DNA of 64,000 nt from a virus (IMGVR_UViG_3300031251_000002:102451-166450); one strand, 5' to 3'; shown: positions 43,966 to 50,839, counted from the first letter of the stretch. Notes: generated from the letters alone by a model not told the origin. Program-made: numbers and translations.

Positions 43966-44137
43966 CTCTCGGGTAGGCAGGTAGAAGTTGGATGTGGAGG
44001 CTTTAGTTGCTGAGATTTTTCTCGGTCAGATCACTCCATAAAAAGTGTCCTGCCGCCGTGTGACCGGCGCTCTCCCCGCCACAGGGGATCTGATGTTGTG
44101 TGGGGTGACCATCCGAATTCCTCACCCCGAGAGTCAT
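43963..44137 (+). ncRNA. Candidate 175-nt structured RNA
   Basis: TGACTCTCGGG (43963-43973) pairs perfectly with CCCGAGAGTCA (44126-44136), followed by TTTTT. Nested inside: GGCAGG/CCTGCC (43976-43981, 44049-44054), CTGAGA-TTT-TTCTCGG, GCCG-TGTGA-CCGGC and CCCC-GCCACA-GGGG hairpins. TCAGATC (44026-44032) and GATCTGA (44087-44093) could add a pseudoknot. No coding frame fills the stretch. The architecture is that of a stable multibranched RNA; no known class recognised. Confidence 0.65.
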
Positions 44138-44160
44138 TTTTGTGGTAATCTGGAGGTTAC

Positions 44161-44454
44161 ATGACGATGCCTAGTTGGATCATCCGTTGTTCGCATTGCG
44201 GTCGGCAGATCCGTGTGGAGTCAATCTCCTACACGAATGAATGCCCCGCCTGTTCCAACGTTCTACCTCCAGTGGATCTGAGTCGCCTCACGTTGCCCAA
44301 GGGGAAAGAGGAAAAGGCCCCCTTGCCAGTACCGGAGGCTAACAAGCCGGTGGATCAGCCTGAAGAGACAGCCTCTGTCGTTGTGCCCGAGATGGTAGAT
44401 GACGATCAGGGGTTCGATCTGGGTGGCGTCCATTTGGATGATGAGGATGCGTGA
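44161..44454 (+). CDS. Zinc-ribbon protein with acidic tail
   Basis: 97 aa, SD TGGAGG. N-terminal zinc ribbon: RCSHCGRQI and NECPACSNVLP. The remainder is Pro-rich then acidic (EMVDDDQGFDLGG, LDDEDA). No TM segment. The ribbon type resembles RPB9/TFIIS-like or generic nucleic-acid binding ribbons. It ends in a GTGA overlap with the transglycosylase gene, an odd pairing with no obvious functional link. Confidence 0.6.
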   Translation: MTMPSWIIRCSHCGRQIRVESISYTNECPACSNVLPPVDLSRLTLPKGKEEKAPLPVPEANKPVDQPEETASVVVPEMVDDDQGFDLGGVHLDDEDA

Positions 44455-45062
44455 GAAAATGGGTGCTACTGTTTCTCGTCTATAGCGCAACTGGTCTCTA
44501 CGTTTTCGATCTCCGGGCGTCTCCAAAACCTATCGTCCATCTTCCCCCACTCCCGCAACGGGAGGTCTCGCCTGTCGTTCGCCTGACAGGGGAGCTTCTG
44601 AAGAATCCCCATGCCCGGACTTCGCTGGGGAACCGTGTTCCCGCTGTCGCGGCCAAGATCATGGACCTGTCAGATCGTTACCGGGATGACGGTGTTACCC
44701 CGGCCATGCTCCTCGGTCTGATCGAAGTCGAGTCAACCTTCAACGCCAATGCGATCTCCCACAACGAAGCGGGGGAGAAGGTTGCTTACGGGTTGATGCA
44801 GGTAACCCAGAAGACTGCGACTCCCTATCTCCGGGACATGGGTGTTTCGTGGAGCGAAGCGGTTGCTCTGGATCCCCTTCGGAACCTCGATGTAGGCGCG
44901 GCCCATTTCGCTTCCCTCCACCGCCGGTTCAAAGGCAACCTCCTGCTGGCTAGCTTGGGGTACAATCAGGGAGAGGGTGCCGTTCGTGCGGGATATGCCG
45001 TACCGGGCTACGAAATCAAGGCGAATCAGGCCATCTGGCGCTGGGCGCGACTGGGTTTCTAG
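44451..45062 (+). CDS. Exported lytic transglycosylase (SLT), endolysin candidate
   Basis: 203 aa from GTG in a GTGA overlap. N-terminal signal anchor MRKWVLLFLVYSATGLYVFD. Catalytic SLT domain: LLGLIEVESTFNANAISHNEAG with the catalytic Glu in EVES, then YGLMQVTQKTA, DVGAAHFASLHRRFKGN and ASLGYNQGEGAV. It cleaves peptidoglycan glycan strands. The signal anchor suggests a signal-arrest-release type lysin or an injection-stage enzyme. A terminator follows. Confidence 0.8.
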   Translation: MRKWVLLFLVYSATGLYVFDLRASPKPIVHLPPLPQREVSPVVRLTGELLKNPHARTSLGNRVPAVAAKIMDLSDRYRDDGVTPAMLLGLIEVESTFNANAISHNEAGEKVAYGLMQVTQKTATPYLRDMGVSWSEAVALDPLRNLDVGAAHFASLHRRFKGNLLLASLGYNQGEGAVRAGYAVPGYEIKANQAIWRWARLGF

Positions 45063-45084
45063 GCCCCTTTTCCCTCCGTTTTTG

Positions 45085-45116
45085 AGGCCCCTTTTCAGGG
45101 GCCTTTTCCTTTTTCT
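45085..45116 (+). terminator. Rho-independent terminator
   Basis: AGGCCCC-TTTTCA-GGGGCCT hairpin followed by TTTCCTTTTTC. Confidence 0.85.
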
Positions 45117-45160
45117 TCGTATTTGTTGATTCTAAAGGACTTAGAATTGCACTCTACCTA

Positions 45161-45189
45161 TTGACATCGTAGTGTGACTCAAGTAACAT
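45161..45189 (+). promoter_or_regulatory. Sigma70-like promoter of the small-gene region
   Basis: TTGACA, exactly 17 bases, TAACAT. It lies just after a terminator and about 330 bases before the first coding gene, so it makes a long leader. Confidence 0.8.
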
Positions 45190-45194
45190 TCTCC

Positions 45195-45520
45195 CTGTCG
45201 AAAGGACCGCCAATGTAAACCCTAAGGAAACAGCCCCCCAGAAATGCGTGAGGCACAGTGACGACGGGGAACCTCCTCGGTTCCAAAGGTCACAGGCGGG
45301 GCGGTGATGAAGAGGGAGCGGAAACGCTCGGGCCAAGGTCGGCAAAGATCGAGGGCAACGCGGTAGACGGTTCCACAAGGGGAGCCGCCTAATGGGGAAC
45401 GCGGATGAAATTCCCTCTCTTTTTGAACGCCCGAAGTTGCAAGACTTCCCGCTGTCCGTGGGGAAAGCAGTGGTGAGGAAACCACGGTCTTGCTCGGGAG
45501 TCGGGCGTTCAAATGGAGGT
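45195..45520 (+). ncRNA. Long structured leader RNA
   Basis: About 325 gene-free transcribed bases. The 5' part has GTGAC/GTCAC enclosing GGAACC-TCCTC-GGTTCC, a GAGCG-GAAA-CGCTC hairpin, and GGCGG...AGCCGCC long-range pairing (near 45297 and 45385). The 3' part is the separately listed 92-base element. Polypurine loops such as GGAAAC and GGCAAAGATCGAGGG look like tertiary-contact sequence. It may be a riboswitch-like control region or a stable RNA processed from the message. Confidence 0.55.
45422..45513 (+). promoter_or_regulatory. 92-base cloverleaf-like element at the ribosome site
   Basis: TTTGAACGCCCGA (45422-45434) pairs perfectly with TCGGGCGTTCAAA (45501-45513). Inside, GCAAGAC/GTCTTGC (45439-45445, 45487-45493) forms a second helix that carries two hairpins, TTCCC/GGGAA and GTGGT/ACCAC. 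The SD TGGAGG for ATG 45527 begins right at its 3' foot, so folding could gate translation. Confidence 0.6.
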
Positions 45521-45526
45521 CTCAAA

Positions 45527-45730
45527 ATGATGGCCTATCGGGTGTGGATGATTGATGAATCGGTGACGCCTTCGGCTCCCATGTACCCGGTCAGCCGGAA
45601 GTTCTCGACCAAGGAAGCGGCTGAGATTTACATGGAAATGTATTACGGTCAGGTGGCGCTGGAGATCATGTACTCCGACGAAGATGAAGGCGAAATGAAC
45701 GTTCAGATGTTCCTTAAGGGGGTAGCGTGA
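45527..45730 (+). CDS. Small hypothetical protein
   Basis: 67 aa; ATG 45527 (a second ATG follows at 45530). Sequence YRVWMIDESVTPSAPMYPVSRKFSTKEAAEIYMEMYYGQ then an acidic end. Single alpha/beta domain; no family recognised. First of about ten tiny coupled genes behind the structured leader. Its stop overlaps the next GTG. Confidence 0.55.
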   Translation: MMAYRVWMIDESVTPSAPMYPVSRKFSTKEAAEIYMEMYYGQVALEIMYSDEDEGEMNVQMFLKGVA

Positions 45731-46113
45731 ACAAGTTTGCTGCGGAAGAGCTTCTGTACCAGAAAGCCGATGCGGCGGGTCGGGATGCGGCGGCGAGATG
45801 CAAGCCGGTTCCGATGATCGTGGGAACGCCTACGACGCCCTTCGGCAACGACATGGACCCTGCGAAGCCAACGTACTTTGTCGAGGGCGGCGTCTGCGGG
45901 TTCGCGTGGGTGACGATCCGCCCCGCTCGGGGAAAGTTCGTCAGCTACCTGAAGTCCAAGGGCCTCGGCAATGTCGGGTACTACGGTGGCTACCAGATGT
46001 CATCGCGGATGATGACGCAGAGCATGGCAGTCAACGAAGCGTACTGCGAGGCGTTCGCCAACGTCCTGCGGTGCTTCGGAGTCAAGGCGCACTCAGAATC
46101 GAGGATTGACTGA
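45727..46113 (+). CDS. Hypothetical protein
   Basis: 128 aa, GTG start in GTGA overlap. The block PTYFVEGGVCGFAWVTIRPARGKFVSYLKSKGLG followed by YYGGYQMSSRMMTQSMAVNEAYCEAFANVLRCFGVKAHSESRID is well ordered and looks like a conserved alpha/beta phage protein family, perhaps binding a small ligand. I cannot name it. TGATG coupling to the next gene. Confidence 0.55.
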   Translation: MNKFAAEELLYQKADAAGRDAAARCKPVPMIVGTPTTPFGNDMDPAKPTYFVEGGVCGFAWVTIRPARGKFVSYLKSKGLGNVGYYGGYQMSSRMMTQSMAVNEAYCEAFANVLRCFGVKAHSESRID

Positions 46114-46511
46114 TGAGACAAGATCCCAGACTCAAGTATCGGTTGGTTCAGGTTGGCAACGGGTTCACGCGGGGCGGCGACAAGCTTTACAAAACCGCGC
46201 CTCTCGCTGAGGCTGCGCGGCGACGGTCTGGTGATTACAGCCTCAAGGTCGAAGAGGTTCCCGCTCCCGGTTGGATGTGGGCGGACTGCAACGGCGAGGC
46301 CCACAGCAACCCGCACATTGATCATTGCTCGGTCTGCATGCCCCTGTGGGGGCGGATGCTGGTCAAGGATCCGGCGGTCGCGGAACGGTTGGGGGAGATT
46401 GAGAACGCCCTGAGTCCTGAGAATCTTTACTGGGACGGCGAGCGCAACCGTGGAGATGCCCTGCGGGCCAAGCGGTTGCTGCTGGCCGAAAAGAAAAAGC
46501 TGGGAGGCTGA
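46113..46511 (+). CDS. Hypothetical protein with CxxC/His cluster
   Basis: 132 aa, TGATG coupling. N-terminal half YRLVQVGNGFTRGGDKLYKTAPLAEAARRR; the middle ADCNGEAHSNPHIDHCSVCMPLWG carries Cys/His residues that could bind zinc; the C-terminal half is helical and basic. No family recognised. Confidence 0.5.
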   Translation: MRQDPRLKYRLVQVGNGFTRGGDKLYKTAPLAEAARRRSGDYSLKVEEVPAPGWMWADCNGEAHSNPHIDHCSVCMPLWGRMLVKDPAVAERLGEIENALSPENLYWDGERNRGDALRAKRLLLAEKKKLGG

Positions 46512-46512
46512 C

Positions 46513-46713
46513 ATGGAGACGATGAACTACCGCCACGGTGGCCCTTGGGATCGTGGCTCTGCTGACGCCTACTACGGGCGTGGCCGTGATCCGCACTGCT
46601 ACGAAGATGCAAGCTACTCGTCAAAGCGCATCGAAGCGGCTGACATGACCCCGGAGCAGATCGCGGAGTACAACGACGGTTTCGATTCAACGACTGATCG
46701 AAAGGAGTGGTGA
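46513..46713 (+). CDS. Small hypothetical protein
   Basis: 66 aa, ATG one base after the previous stop (GGGAGG upstream). RHGGPWDRGSADAYYGRGRDPHCY then MTPEQIAEYNDGF: the first part resembles a short motif found in many phage small proteins in which a PxDRG-x-ADxYYGR core precedes a Pro-His-Tyr turn. Role unknown. Confidence 0.55.
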   Translation: METMNYRHGGPWDRGSADAYYGRGRDPHCYEDASYSSKRIEAADMTPEQIAEYNDGFDSTTDRKEW

Positions 46714-46715
46714 CC

Positions 46716-47267
46716 ATGGCGGTCATTCTGAAAAAGGCTGGCGTCGAGGAGACGCTGTACGCGGGCGCGGTCCTCGGTCTCGGTTCGGCCAGCTTCAACG
46801 ACGGTTACGACGCAACGTACTTCGCTGAGGTCTGGGATGCGGCTACCGGGCAGATCAAGACGGTCTCCTACAGTTGCACGATGTCTGCGGCCTCGGAGAA
46901 CGGCAAGGCGTGGATCGACGCCACCCCGGAGGTCCGGGAAGCCTACGCGGCCTCGATTGAGCCGCGCCTGTTCGCGGAGAAGCTCGGGACGGCTGAGTAC
47001 GAGGCATGCAAGGTGCGAAAGGGTGACGAGGTAGTTGTCGCTCGGGGCCGCAAGGTCAAGAAGGGAACCAAGGGAATCCTGTTCTGGACCGGCGACGGCA
47101 AGTTTGGTGTCCGGGCTGGCGTCAAGGATGCGGCTGGCGAGATTCACTGGACGGCGCTGGACAACCTCGATGTCGTGGAGCCGCGCTGGGTGGATCGGGA
47201 GGCCGTGAAGCTGGCGGCGAGGAACGAAGCCCGCAGGATCGCGGGACTGGAAAGGATGGCGGCATGA
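46716..47267 (+). CDS. Hypothetical protein with SH3/KOW-like segment
   Basis: 183 aa from ATG 46716, SD AAGGAG. The N-terminal half is unassigned. Residues 105-150 (CKVRKGDEVVVARGRKVKKGTKGILFWTGDGKFGVRAGVKD) look like a KOW/SH3-type barrel common in small phage proteins. The C-terminus is a basic helix (DREAVKLAARNEARRIAG). ATGA coupling to the next gene. Confidence 0.5.
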   Translation: MAVILKKAGVEETLYAGAVLGLGSASFNDGYDATYFAEVWDAATGQIKTVSYSCTMSAASENGKAWIDATPEVREAYAASIEPRLFAEKLGTAEYEACKVRKGDEVVVARGRKVKKGTKGILFWTGDGKFGVRAGVKDAAGEIHWTALDNLDVVEPRWVDREAVKLAARNEARRIAGLERMAA

Positions 47268-47464
47268 ACAAGCAGGTGGATGTCTACGTGAGGAACGAGG
47301 GAACGATCTTTACCTTCAACCCCCGGACGGACGCGGCCAAGGAGTGGATCGCTCTGAACGTCGCTGAGGATGCCCAGTGGCTGGGGAATCAGTTGATCGT
47401 GGAGCATCGGTACGCTCGGGATCTGGCGGCGGGGATGCAGGAGGAAGGGCTGGTGCTGGCGTGA
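47264..47464 (+). CDS. Small hypothetical protein
   Basis: 66 aa, ATGA-coupled. Sequence KQVDVYVRNEGTIFTFNPRTDAAKEWIALNV then a helical end with a conserved-looking YARDLAAGMQEEGLVL. This pattern (a beta hairpin, then AKEWIxxNV, then a helix) is frequent in small phage proteins of unknown role. Confidence 0.55.
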   Translation: MNKQVDVYVRNEGTIFTFNPRTDAAKEWIALNVAEDAQWLGNQLIVEHRYARDLAAGMQEEGLVLA

Positions 47465-47685
47465 TCTGGTCTGCACTGGATCGTGGCAGGAACGCGCTGC
47501 CGACCTTTCCGATGAACGATTCGGAGGCATGCGTACGCATCGCGGTTAACACCGTCTCCAGCCTGATGACTCAATTGGAGGCGGAACACAAGTCAAACGT
47601 GGCGCTTCAGGAGGAGTATCTTGGGGCAAGCCACGACGAGTATCGGTGCGAGACTTGTGCTTTCTTGGAGGAGTTGAGAGCATGA
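47461..47685 (+). CDS. Small hypothetical protein
   Basis: 74 aa from GTG in GTGA overlap. Central helix MNDSEACVRIAVNTVSSLMTQLEAEHKSN and a C-terminal CETCAFLEELRA with one CxxC. No family recognised. Its stop overlaps the next ATG (ATGA). Confidence 0.5.
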   Translation: MIWSALDRGRNALPTFPMNDSEACVRIAVNTVSSLMTQLEAEHKSNVALQEEYLGASHDEYRCETCAFLEELRA

Positions 47686-47948
47686 AACCCATCATGAAGT
47701 GCGGTTGCGTGGCCATGGGGTCTTGCAGCCGCCTGAACGGGGTTGAGTACAACCCGCCGATTCCGTCCTGCATCACTCACGACTGCATCGAGGTCGCCCC
47801 TGCGGCCCCGGATCTGACGGGGCGGGTGGCAACGTGCGGTCTGAACTGCAAGAGTCAGCGGCCCTCGTCTCTGGATCTGGCGTTCTTTGAGTACCGGCCT
47901 AACCGGGAAATGGACTCGTACTACTGTGGGTGCCGGGGGTGGGATTGA
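47682..47948 (+). CDS. Cys-rich small protein
   Basis: 88 aa, ATGA coupling. Nine Cys: KCGCVAMGSC, SCITHDC, TCGLNC, YCGCRG. Such spacing suggests a zinc-binding microdomain, possibly two sites. The C-terminal block LDLAFFEYRPNREMDSYYCGC is the best-ordered part. No family recognised. Member of a run of zinc-ribbon genes. Confidence 0.55.
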   Translation: MKPIMKCGCVAMGSCSRLNGVEYNPPIPSCITHDCIEVAPAAPDLTGRVATCGLNCKSQRPSSLDLAFFEYRPNREMDSYYCGCRGWD

Positions 47949-48097
47949 TGATTACCGTGCCGGAAAAGAGTGAGGATGGGCGCTTCCTGTGTTCTGGGTG
48001 CGACGATTTTTTTGAGGAACGAAACGGTGACATTCTCGACAACGGCCAGTTCTGGTGCGAGGAGTGTCAGGATAAGGAGGAGAATGAAGATGCCTGA
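47948..48097 (+). CDS. Very small zinc-ribbon protein
   Basis: 49 aa, ATG overlapping the previous TGA by one base. Two CxxC pairs: CSGCDDFFEERNGD and WCEECQDKEE, a one-domain treble-clef-like ribbon. Acidic C-terminus. No catalytic motif; a nucleic-acid or protein adaptor role is possible. Overlaps the next gene by 14 bases. Confidence 0.55.
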   Translation: MITVPEKSEDGRFLCSGCDDFFEERNGDILDNGQFWCEECQDKEENEDA

Positions 48098-48311
48098 GCA
48101 GGTGGATGCATGGCTGATCGGCAGCTTGGCGGAGGGCGAGGCCAGCGTGGAGTTTGAACTGGTCTCCCCGGCGGCGTGGTCTTTCGCCAAGGCGTTCCTT
48201 CTGGACGGGCGCGGTTACCTCCATGCCGATTACGGCACGGTCGAGGTCGCCGGGAAGGACGCGCTGACGGTTCTGCGGGACATGAAAATGGCAGGGTTGA
48301 AAATCAAGTAA
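48084..48311 (+). CDS. Small hypothetical protein
   Basis: 75 aa from ATG 48084, chosen for the SD AAGGAGGAG directly upstream. Compact alpha/beta sequence WLIGSLAEGEASVEFELVSPAAW...GYLHADYGTVEVAGKDALTVLRDM. No family recognised. A short GGGGTAACATGCCCC hairpin follows the stop. Confidence 0.55.
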   Translation: MKMPEQVDAWLIGSLAEGEASVEFELVSPAAWSFAKAFLLDGRGYLHADYGTVEVAGKDALTVLRDMKMAGLKIK

Positions 48312-48348
48312 CACTGGGGTAACATGCCCCAATCGAAAGGAAGTAACA

Positions 48349-48834
48349 ATGCAAACTGCGAAGCTTTCCCCCCCGGTAACCCAGAAGCGGACTCCCCGAA
48401 AGGTCGCGGGGACCGTGACGGTCAAGATCAAAAAGGTGAACTACGTCGAACTGATGGAGAAGGCCGTCTCTGGCAAAAAGGACCGGGAGGCCATGGCTCA
48501 GGTGATCGAAGGGCTGATTAAGCCTCTGGAGGTCGCTGGAGCGCCGGAACTGCTGGACTCAGAGGCGGCGGAGCGGTACGTCGAACTGGATACTCAGGCC
48601 AAGGAAATCAAGGACGAGATGGACAATCTCAAGGTCACGCTCTTTACGGAGGCGGCAGAGAACGAAGTGATCCGGTTTCGTGTGGATCGTAACGTGTCTC
48701 TGATGATCGTGGACTCTTCCTCCTCAAAGGTCGATACCACGCTCCTGACCCCGGCTGAGGAGCAGATGTACACGGCTCTCAAGGCCAAGGCGACGGTTTC
48801 CTCCCCGGTGCTGGCGATCAAGCGAGGGAAGTAA
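48349..48834 (+). CDS. Hypothetical coiled-coil/beta protein
   Basis: 161 aa, SD AAAGGAAGTAACA. A basic N-terminus (KRTPRKVAGTVTVKIKKV), a middle helix with AAERYVELDTQAKEIKDEMDNLKVTLF, then a beta segment VIRFRVDRNVSLMIVDSSSSKVD. This layout recalls phage proteins that bind DNA or act as antirestriction or Gam-like end binders, but no diagnostic motif is present. Confidence 0.5.
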   Translation: MQTAKLSPPVTQKRTPRKVAGTVTVKIKKVNYVELMEKAVSGKKDREAMAQVIEGLIKPLEVAGAPELLDSEAAERYVELDTQAKEIKDEMDNLKVTLFTEAAENEVIRFRVDRNVSLMIVDSSSSKVDTTLLTPAEEQMYTALKAKATVSSPVLAIKRGK

Positions 48835-48835
48835 C

Positions 48836-48940
48836 ATGTGGTGGTACGTAGGGTTTCTGGTGGTCGCTGGAATCGGTCTTTACGTCGGCTTGAGTCTTAC
48901 CCTTGCGGGTGATGCTCCGCCTTTCATACGAGGGAAGTAA
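48836..48940 (+). CDS. 34-residue single-TM microprotein
   Basis: Starts with ATG after GGAAGTAAC. Sequence MWWYVGFLVVAGIGLYVGLS is one TM helix, followed by LTLAGDAPPFIRGK. Two bases after the previous stop and before a terminator. A membrane microprotein of unknown role. Confidence 0.5.
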   Translation: MWWYVGFLVVAGIGLYVGLSLTLAGDAPPFIRGK

Positions 48941-48951
48941 CTCTTGAGACA

Positions 48952-48988
48952 GCAAGACCGCCACTTATTTTTTGGCGGTCTTGCTTTT
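48952..48988 (+). terminator. Strong, probably bidirectional terminator
   Basis: GCAAGACCGCCA and TGGCGGTCTTGC are a perfect 12-bp inverted repeat (48952-48963, 48973-48984) with a T-rich loop, then TTTT. Confidence 0.85.
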
Positions 48989-49002
48989 GATTGGAGGTAC
49001 AA

Positions 49003-49203
49003 GTGAAAAATCTAGTTGGCAAATCGGTGAAGTTGAAACTGCAAGGATTGGACGGTAATGCATTTAATCTCCTAGGCAAATTTCAGCGACAAGCTCAGAA
49101 AGAGAAGTGGACGAAGCAGGAAATCAACATGGTGATGGATGAAGCTTCAGCGGGGGATTACAACCACTTGCTGCAAGTCCTCATTACTCACACAAAGGGG
49201 TAA
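49003..49203 (+). CDS. Small hypothetical protein
   Basis: 66 aa from GTG 49003, SD TTGGAGG. Sequence KSVKLKLQGLDGNAFNLLGKFQRQAQKEKWTKQEINMVMDEA: a short beta pair then helices, a pattern found in many phage small proteins. No own promoter is clear after the terminator, so expression is likely by read-through. Confidence 0.55.
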   Translation: MKNLVGKSVKLKLQGLDGNAFNLLGKFQRQAQKEKWTKQEINMVMDEASAGDYNHLLQVLITHTKG

Positions 49204-49204
49204 C

Positions 49205-49390
49205 ATGTTTGAAATCAAGTTTGAAACTGACAACGCGGCTTTCGAGGATATGGATTACGGATTTGAGGTTGCCAAGCTGCTCCGCGAGATTGCGGACAAG
49301 CAGGAACGGTGGCGCTCCCCGGACGGCATCGAGCATCCGGTGATTGATACCAACGGTAACAAGGTCGGAACGTGGAGGGCAACACAGTGA
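49205..49390 (+). CDS. Small hypothetical protein
   Basis: 61 aa from ATG 49205, SD AAAGGGGTAAC. FEIKFETDNAAFEDMDYGFEVAKLLREIADK is a beta strand plus helix; C-terminal HPVIDTNGNKVGTW is a beta hairpin. This is a familiar small phage protein layout of unknown role. Overlaps the next GTG. Confidence 0.55.
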   Translation: MFEIKFETDNAAFEDMDYGFEVAKLLREIADKQERWRSPDGIEHPVIDTNGNKVGTWRATQ

Positions 49391-49662
49391 AATTGAAATG
49401 GTATGACGTTGGGGTGCTGGTGTGCTTGGTGCTTCTCCTGCTTCTCTTTCCGTGTTTCGTAACCGCTTACGTCGAGACTCAGCGGGAGCGGATCATGGTG
49501 GATCACATGAAGCGGGTTGCGGAGTTTGCGGCGTTGGTTCAAAAAACGGGTATCGGCCCAGCGAATCTCTCGCCAGCGGATCTGGCCCAGTTTCGGTATC
49601 TGGCTCAGGAGTTGAAAACAGAAGCCAACATGTACGAACAGGCTGTACAGGCCGGGAGATAA
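49387..49662 (+). CDS. Single-TM protein with periplasmic or cytoplasmic helix
   Basis: 91 aa from GTG in GTGA overlap. Residues 9-28 (VGVLVCLVLLLLLFPCFVTA) form a TM helix. The remaining 60 residues are helical (MVDHMKRVAEFAALVQKTG, DLAQFRYLAQELKTEANMYEQ). Such bitopic proteins include i-spanins, but this region is not a lysis cassette. Confidence 0.5.
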   Translation: MKLKWYDVGVLVCLVLLLLLFPCFVTAYVETQRERIMVDHMKRVAEFAALVQKTGIGPANLSPADLAQFRYLAQELKTEANMYEQAVQAGR

Positions 49663-49663
49663 C

Positions 49664-49891
49664 ATGAGAATTACACCTCTAGCGGTTCCGGAATCAGGTC
49701 CGTATCGTATGGCGGCGGTTAATCAAACTACAGGGGCGCTTTACGCAGAACAAATCTTTGAGAAGAAAGAGGATGCGATTGCGAAAGCGCAGTATTGGAT
49801 GAATCGTGGGTTCGCCGGTTCGGTCTATGACGCTCAAGGTCGGTGTCACGAAATTTTTGTAAAGGAAGAAAATGAAACAGAGAAAGACTAA
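49664..49891 (+). CDS. Small hypothetical protein
   Basis: 75 aa, SD GGGAGATAAC. YRMAAVNQTTGALYAEQIFEKKEDAIAKAQYWMNRGFAGSVYDAQGRCHEIF is a single alpha/beta domain. No family recognised. Overlaps the next ATG by 20 bases. Confidence 0.5.
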   Translation: MRITPLAVPESGPYRMAAVNQTTGALYAEQIFEKKEDAIAKAQYWMNRGFAGSVYDAQGRCHEIFVKEENETEKD

Positions 49892-50084
49892 GGCAGAGAA
49901 GGCGATGGACAAGGCAATCGAGACTGAGTACTACCGGCAAGGCAACGGCGTACAAATCTCCATCATGGATATTCCGAAGCTGTGGAATGATGTTCGGGCT
50001 GACATTACCCCGCTTCCGGACCTTCCGGCTCGGCCCATCGAGGTTGCGATGCAGAATGCAATCTCCAAGTATCGGGTGAACTGA
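49872..50084 (+). CDS. Small basic/helical protein
   Basis: 70 aa, SD AAGGAAG. Basic N-terminus MKQRKTKAEKAMDKAIETEYYRQ, then IMDIPKLWNDVRADI and Pro-rich LPDLPARPIEV. No family recognised. Followed by a short palindromic repeat element. Confidence 0.45.
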   Translation: MKQRKTKAEKAMDKAIETEYYRQGNGVQISIMDIPKLWNDVRADITPLPDLPARPIEVAMQNAISKYRVN

Positions 50085-50090
50085 CCTACA

Positions 50091-50121
50091 AAAGAGGTCA
50101 TATGACCGCATAAAGAGGTCA
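50091..50121 (+). promoter_or_regulatory. Palindrome inside two 10-base direct repeats
   Basis: AAAGAGGTCA occurs at 50091-50100 and 50112-50121, and GGTCATATGACC (50096-50107) is a perfect 12-base palindrome. The 21-base spacing is two helical turns. It could bind a dimeric regulator, or act in RNA as a small hairpin before the SD of the gene at 50137. Confidence 0.4.
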
Positions 50122-50136
50122 ACGAAAGGAAGTAAC

Positions 50137-50358
50137 ATGTTTAAGGACGGAGATATCGTCAAGGTCAAGGTCGGCGGTGAGGAGATGGTGGGCAACATCG
50201 TGACTGGTCAGGATCGTCGGGCGGTGATCAACGGAACGCTCCATTCTGGCAAGGTCATGGTCGCTCTCCAGTTCGCGTCAGGCGTCAAGGGTCGGAAGTA
50301 CGTCATGTTGGATGCGGCGAAGGTCAAGCCGTTCACGCTAGGCGCGGTGAAGCCGTGA
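50137..50358 (+). CDS. Small SH3-like protein
   Basis: 73 aa, SD AAAGGAAGTAAC. KDGDIVKVKVGGEEMVGNIVTGQDRRAVI then a second strand set KVMVALQFASGVKGRKYVMLDAAKVK suggests a small SH3-like barrel. No family recognised. GTGA overlap with the next gene. Confidence 0.5.
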   Translation: MFKDGDIVKVKVGGEEMVGNIVTGQDRRAVINGTLHSGKVMVALQFASGVKGRKYVMLDAAKVKPFTLGAVKP

Positions 50359-50735
50359 ATCTTCAGCGTTGTACGAAATGTAACAAGTTGTTTTCTGATG
50401 ATATTCATGATCCGACTTATTACGGTGCTGTGAGTCGAACGTGGCATCCGTTTGAAACCGAAAAAATTCTTAAGGCCGGTGAGTGGTGTTGCGTTGTTCT
50501 TTCTAATAATGCAACTTGTCTCCAGCCCAAATCGGAACACGCGCCGGATCATGTTTTCTACCCCGGTGTCGTGGATGTTTGGGCCGGTACAGGAAAGCCA
50601 GTTCATGAGGTTTCCGATAACGACGGGAATTCGGACGCTATCGCTCGGGAGATTGTGGAGAAGTACGGCAACGGTCCGAAGCAGGATCTTCAGGACGCAA
50701 TCGCTGTTGCCATTCAAGAGGCGAGAACGGCATGA
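50355..50735 (+). CDS. Hypothetical protein with N-terminal zinc motif
   Basis: 126 aa from GTG. The N-terminus QRCTKCNKLFSDDIHDP has one CxxC pair, with further Cys at CCVVLS and NATC. The second half is helical (SDAIAREIVEKYGNG, QDLQDAIAVAIQEAR). No family recognised. ATGA-coupled to a microprotein gene. Confidence 0.5.
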   Translation: MNLQRCTKCNKLFSDDIHDPTYYGAVSRTWHPFETEKILKAGEWCCVVLSNNATCLQPKSEHAPDHVFYPGVVDVWAGTGKPVHEVSDNDGNSDAIAREIVEKYGNGPKQDLQDAIAVAIQEARTA

Positions 50736-50830
50736 CACTCAAAACTTTGGCTAAGGATGTTTTTTACGCGCTGGTGGGGTTCATCGGGATAATGATTTTT
50801 CTCACCATCGTTTTTTCGTTGAAACCGTAA
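50732..50830 (+). CDS. 32-residue single-TM microprotein
   Basis: ATG in an ATGA overlap. MTLKTLAKDV is followed by FYALVGFIGIMIFLTIVFSL, a TM helix, and a KP end. Its counterpart at 48836 has a similar size. Role unknown. Confidence 0.5.
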   Translation: MTLKTLAKDVFYALVGFIGIMIFLTIVFSLKP

Positions 50831-50839
50831 AGGAAGAAA

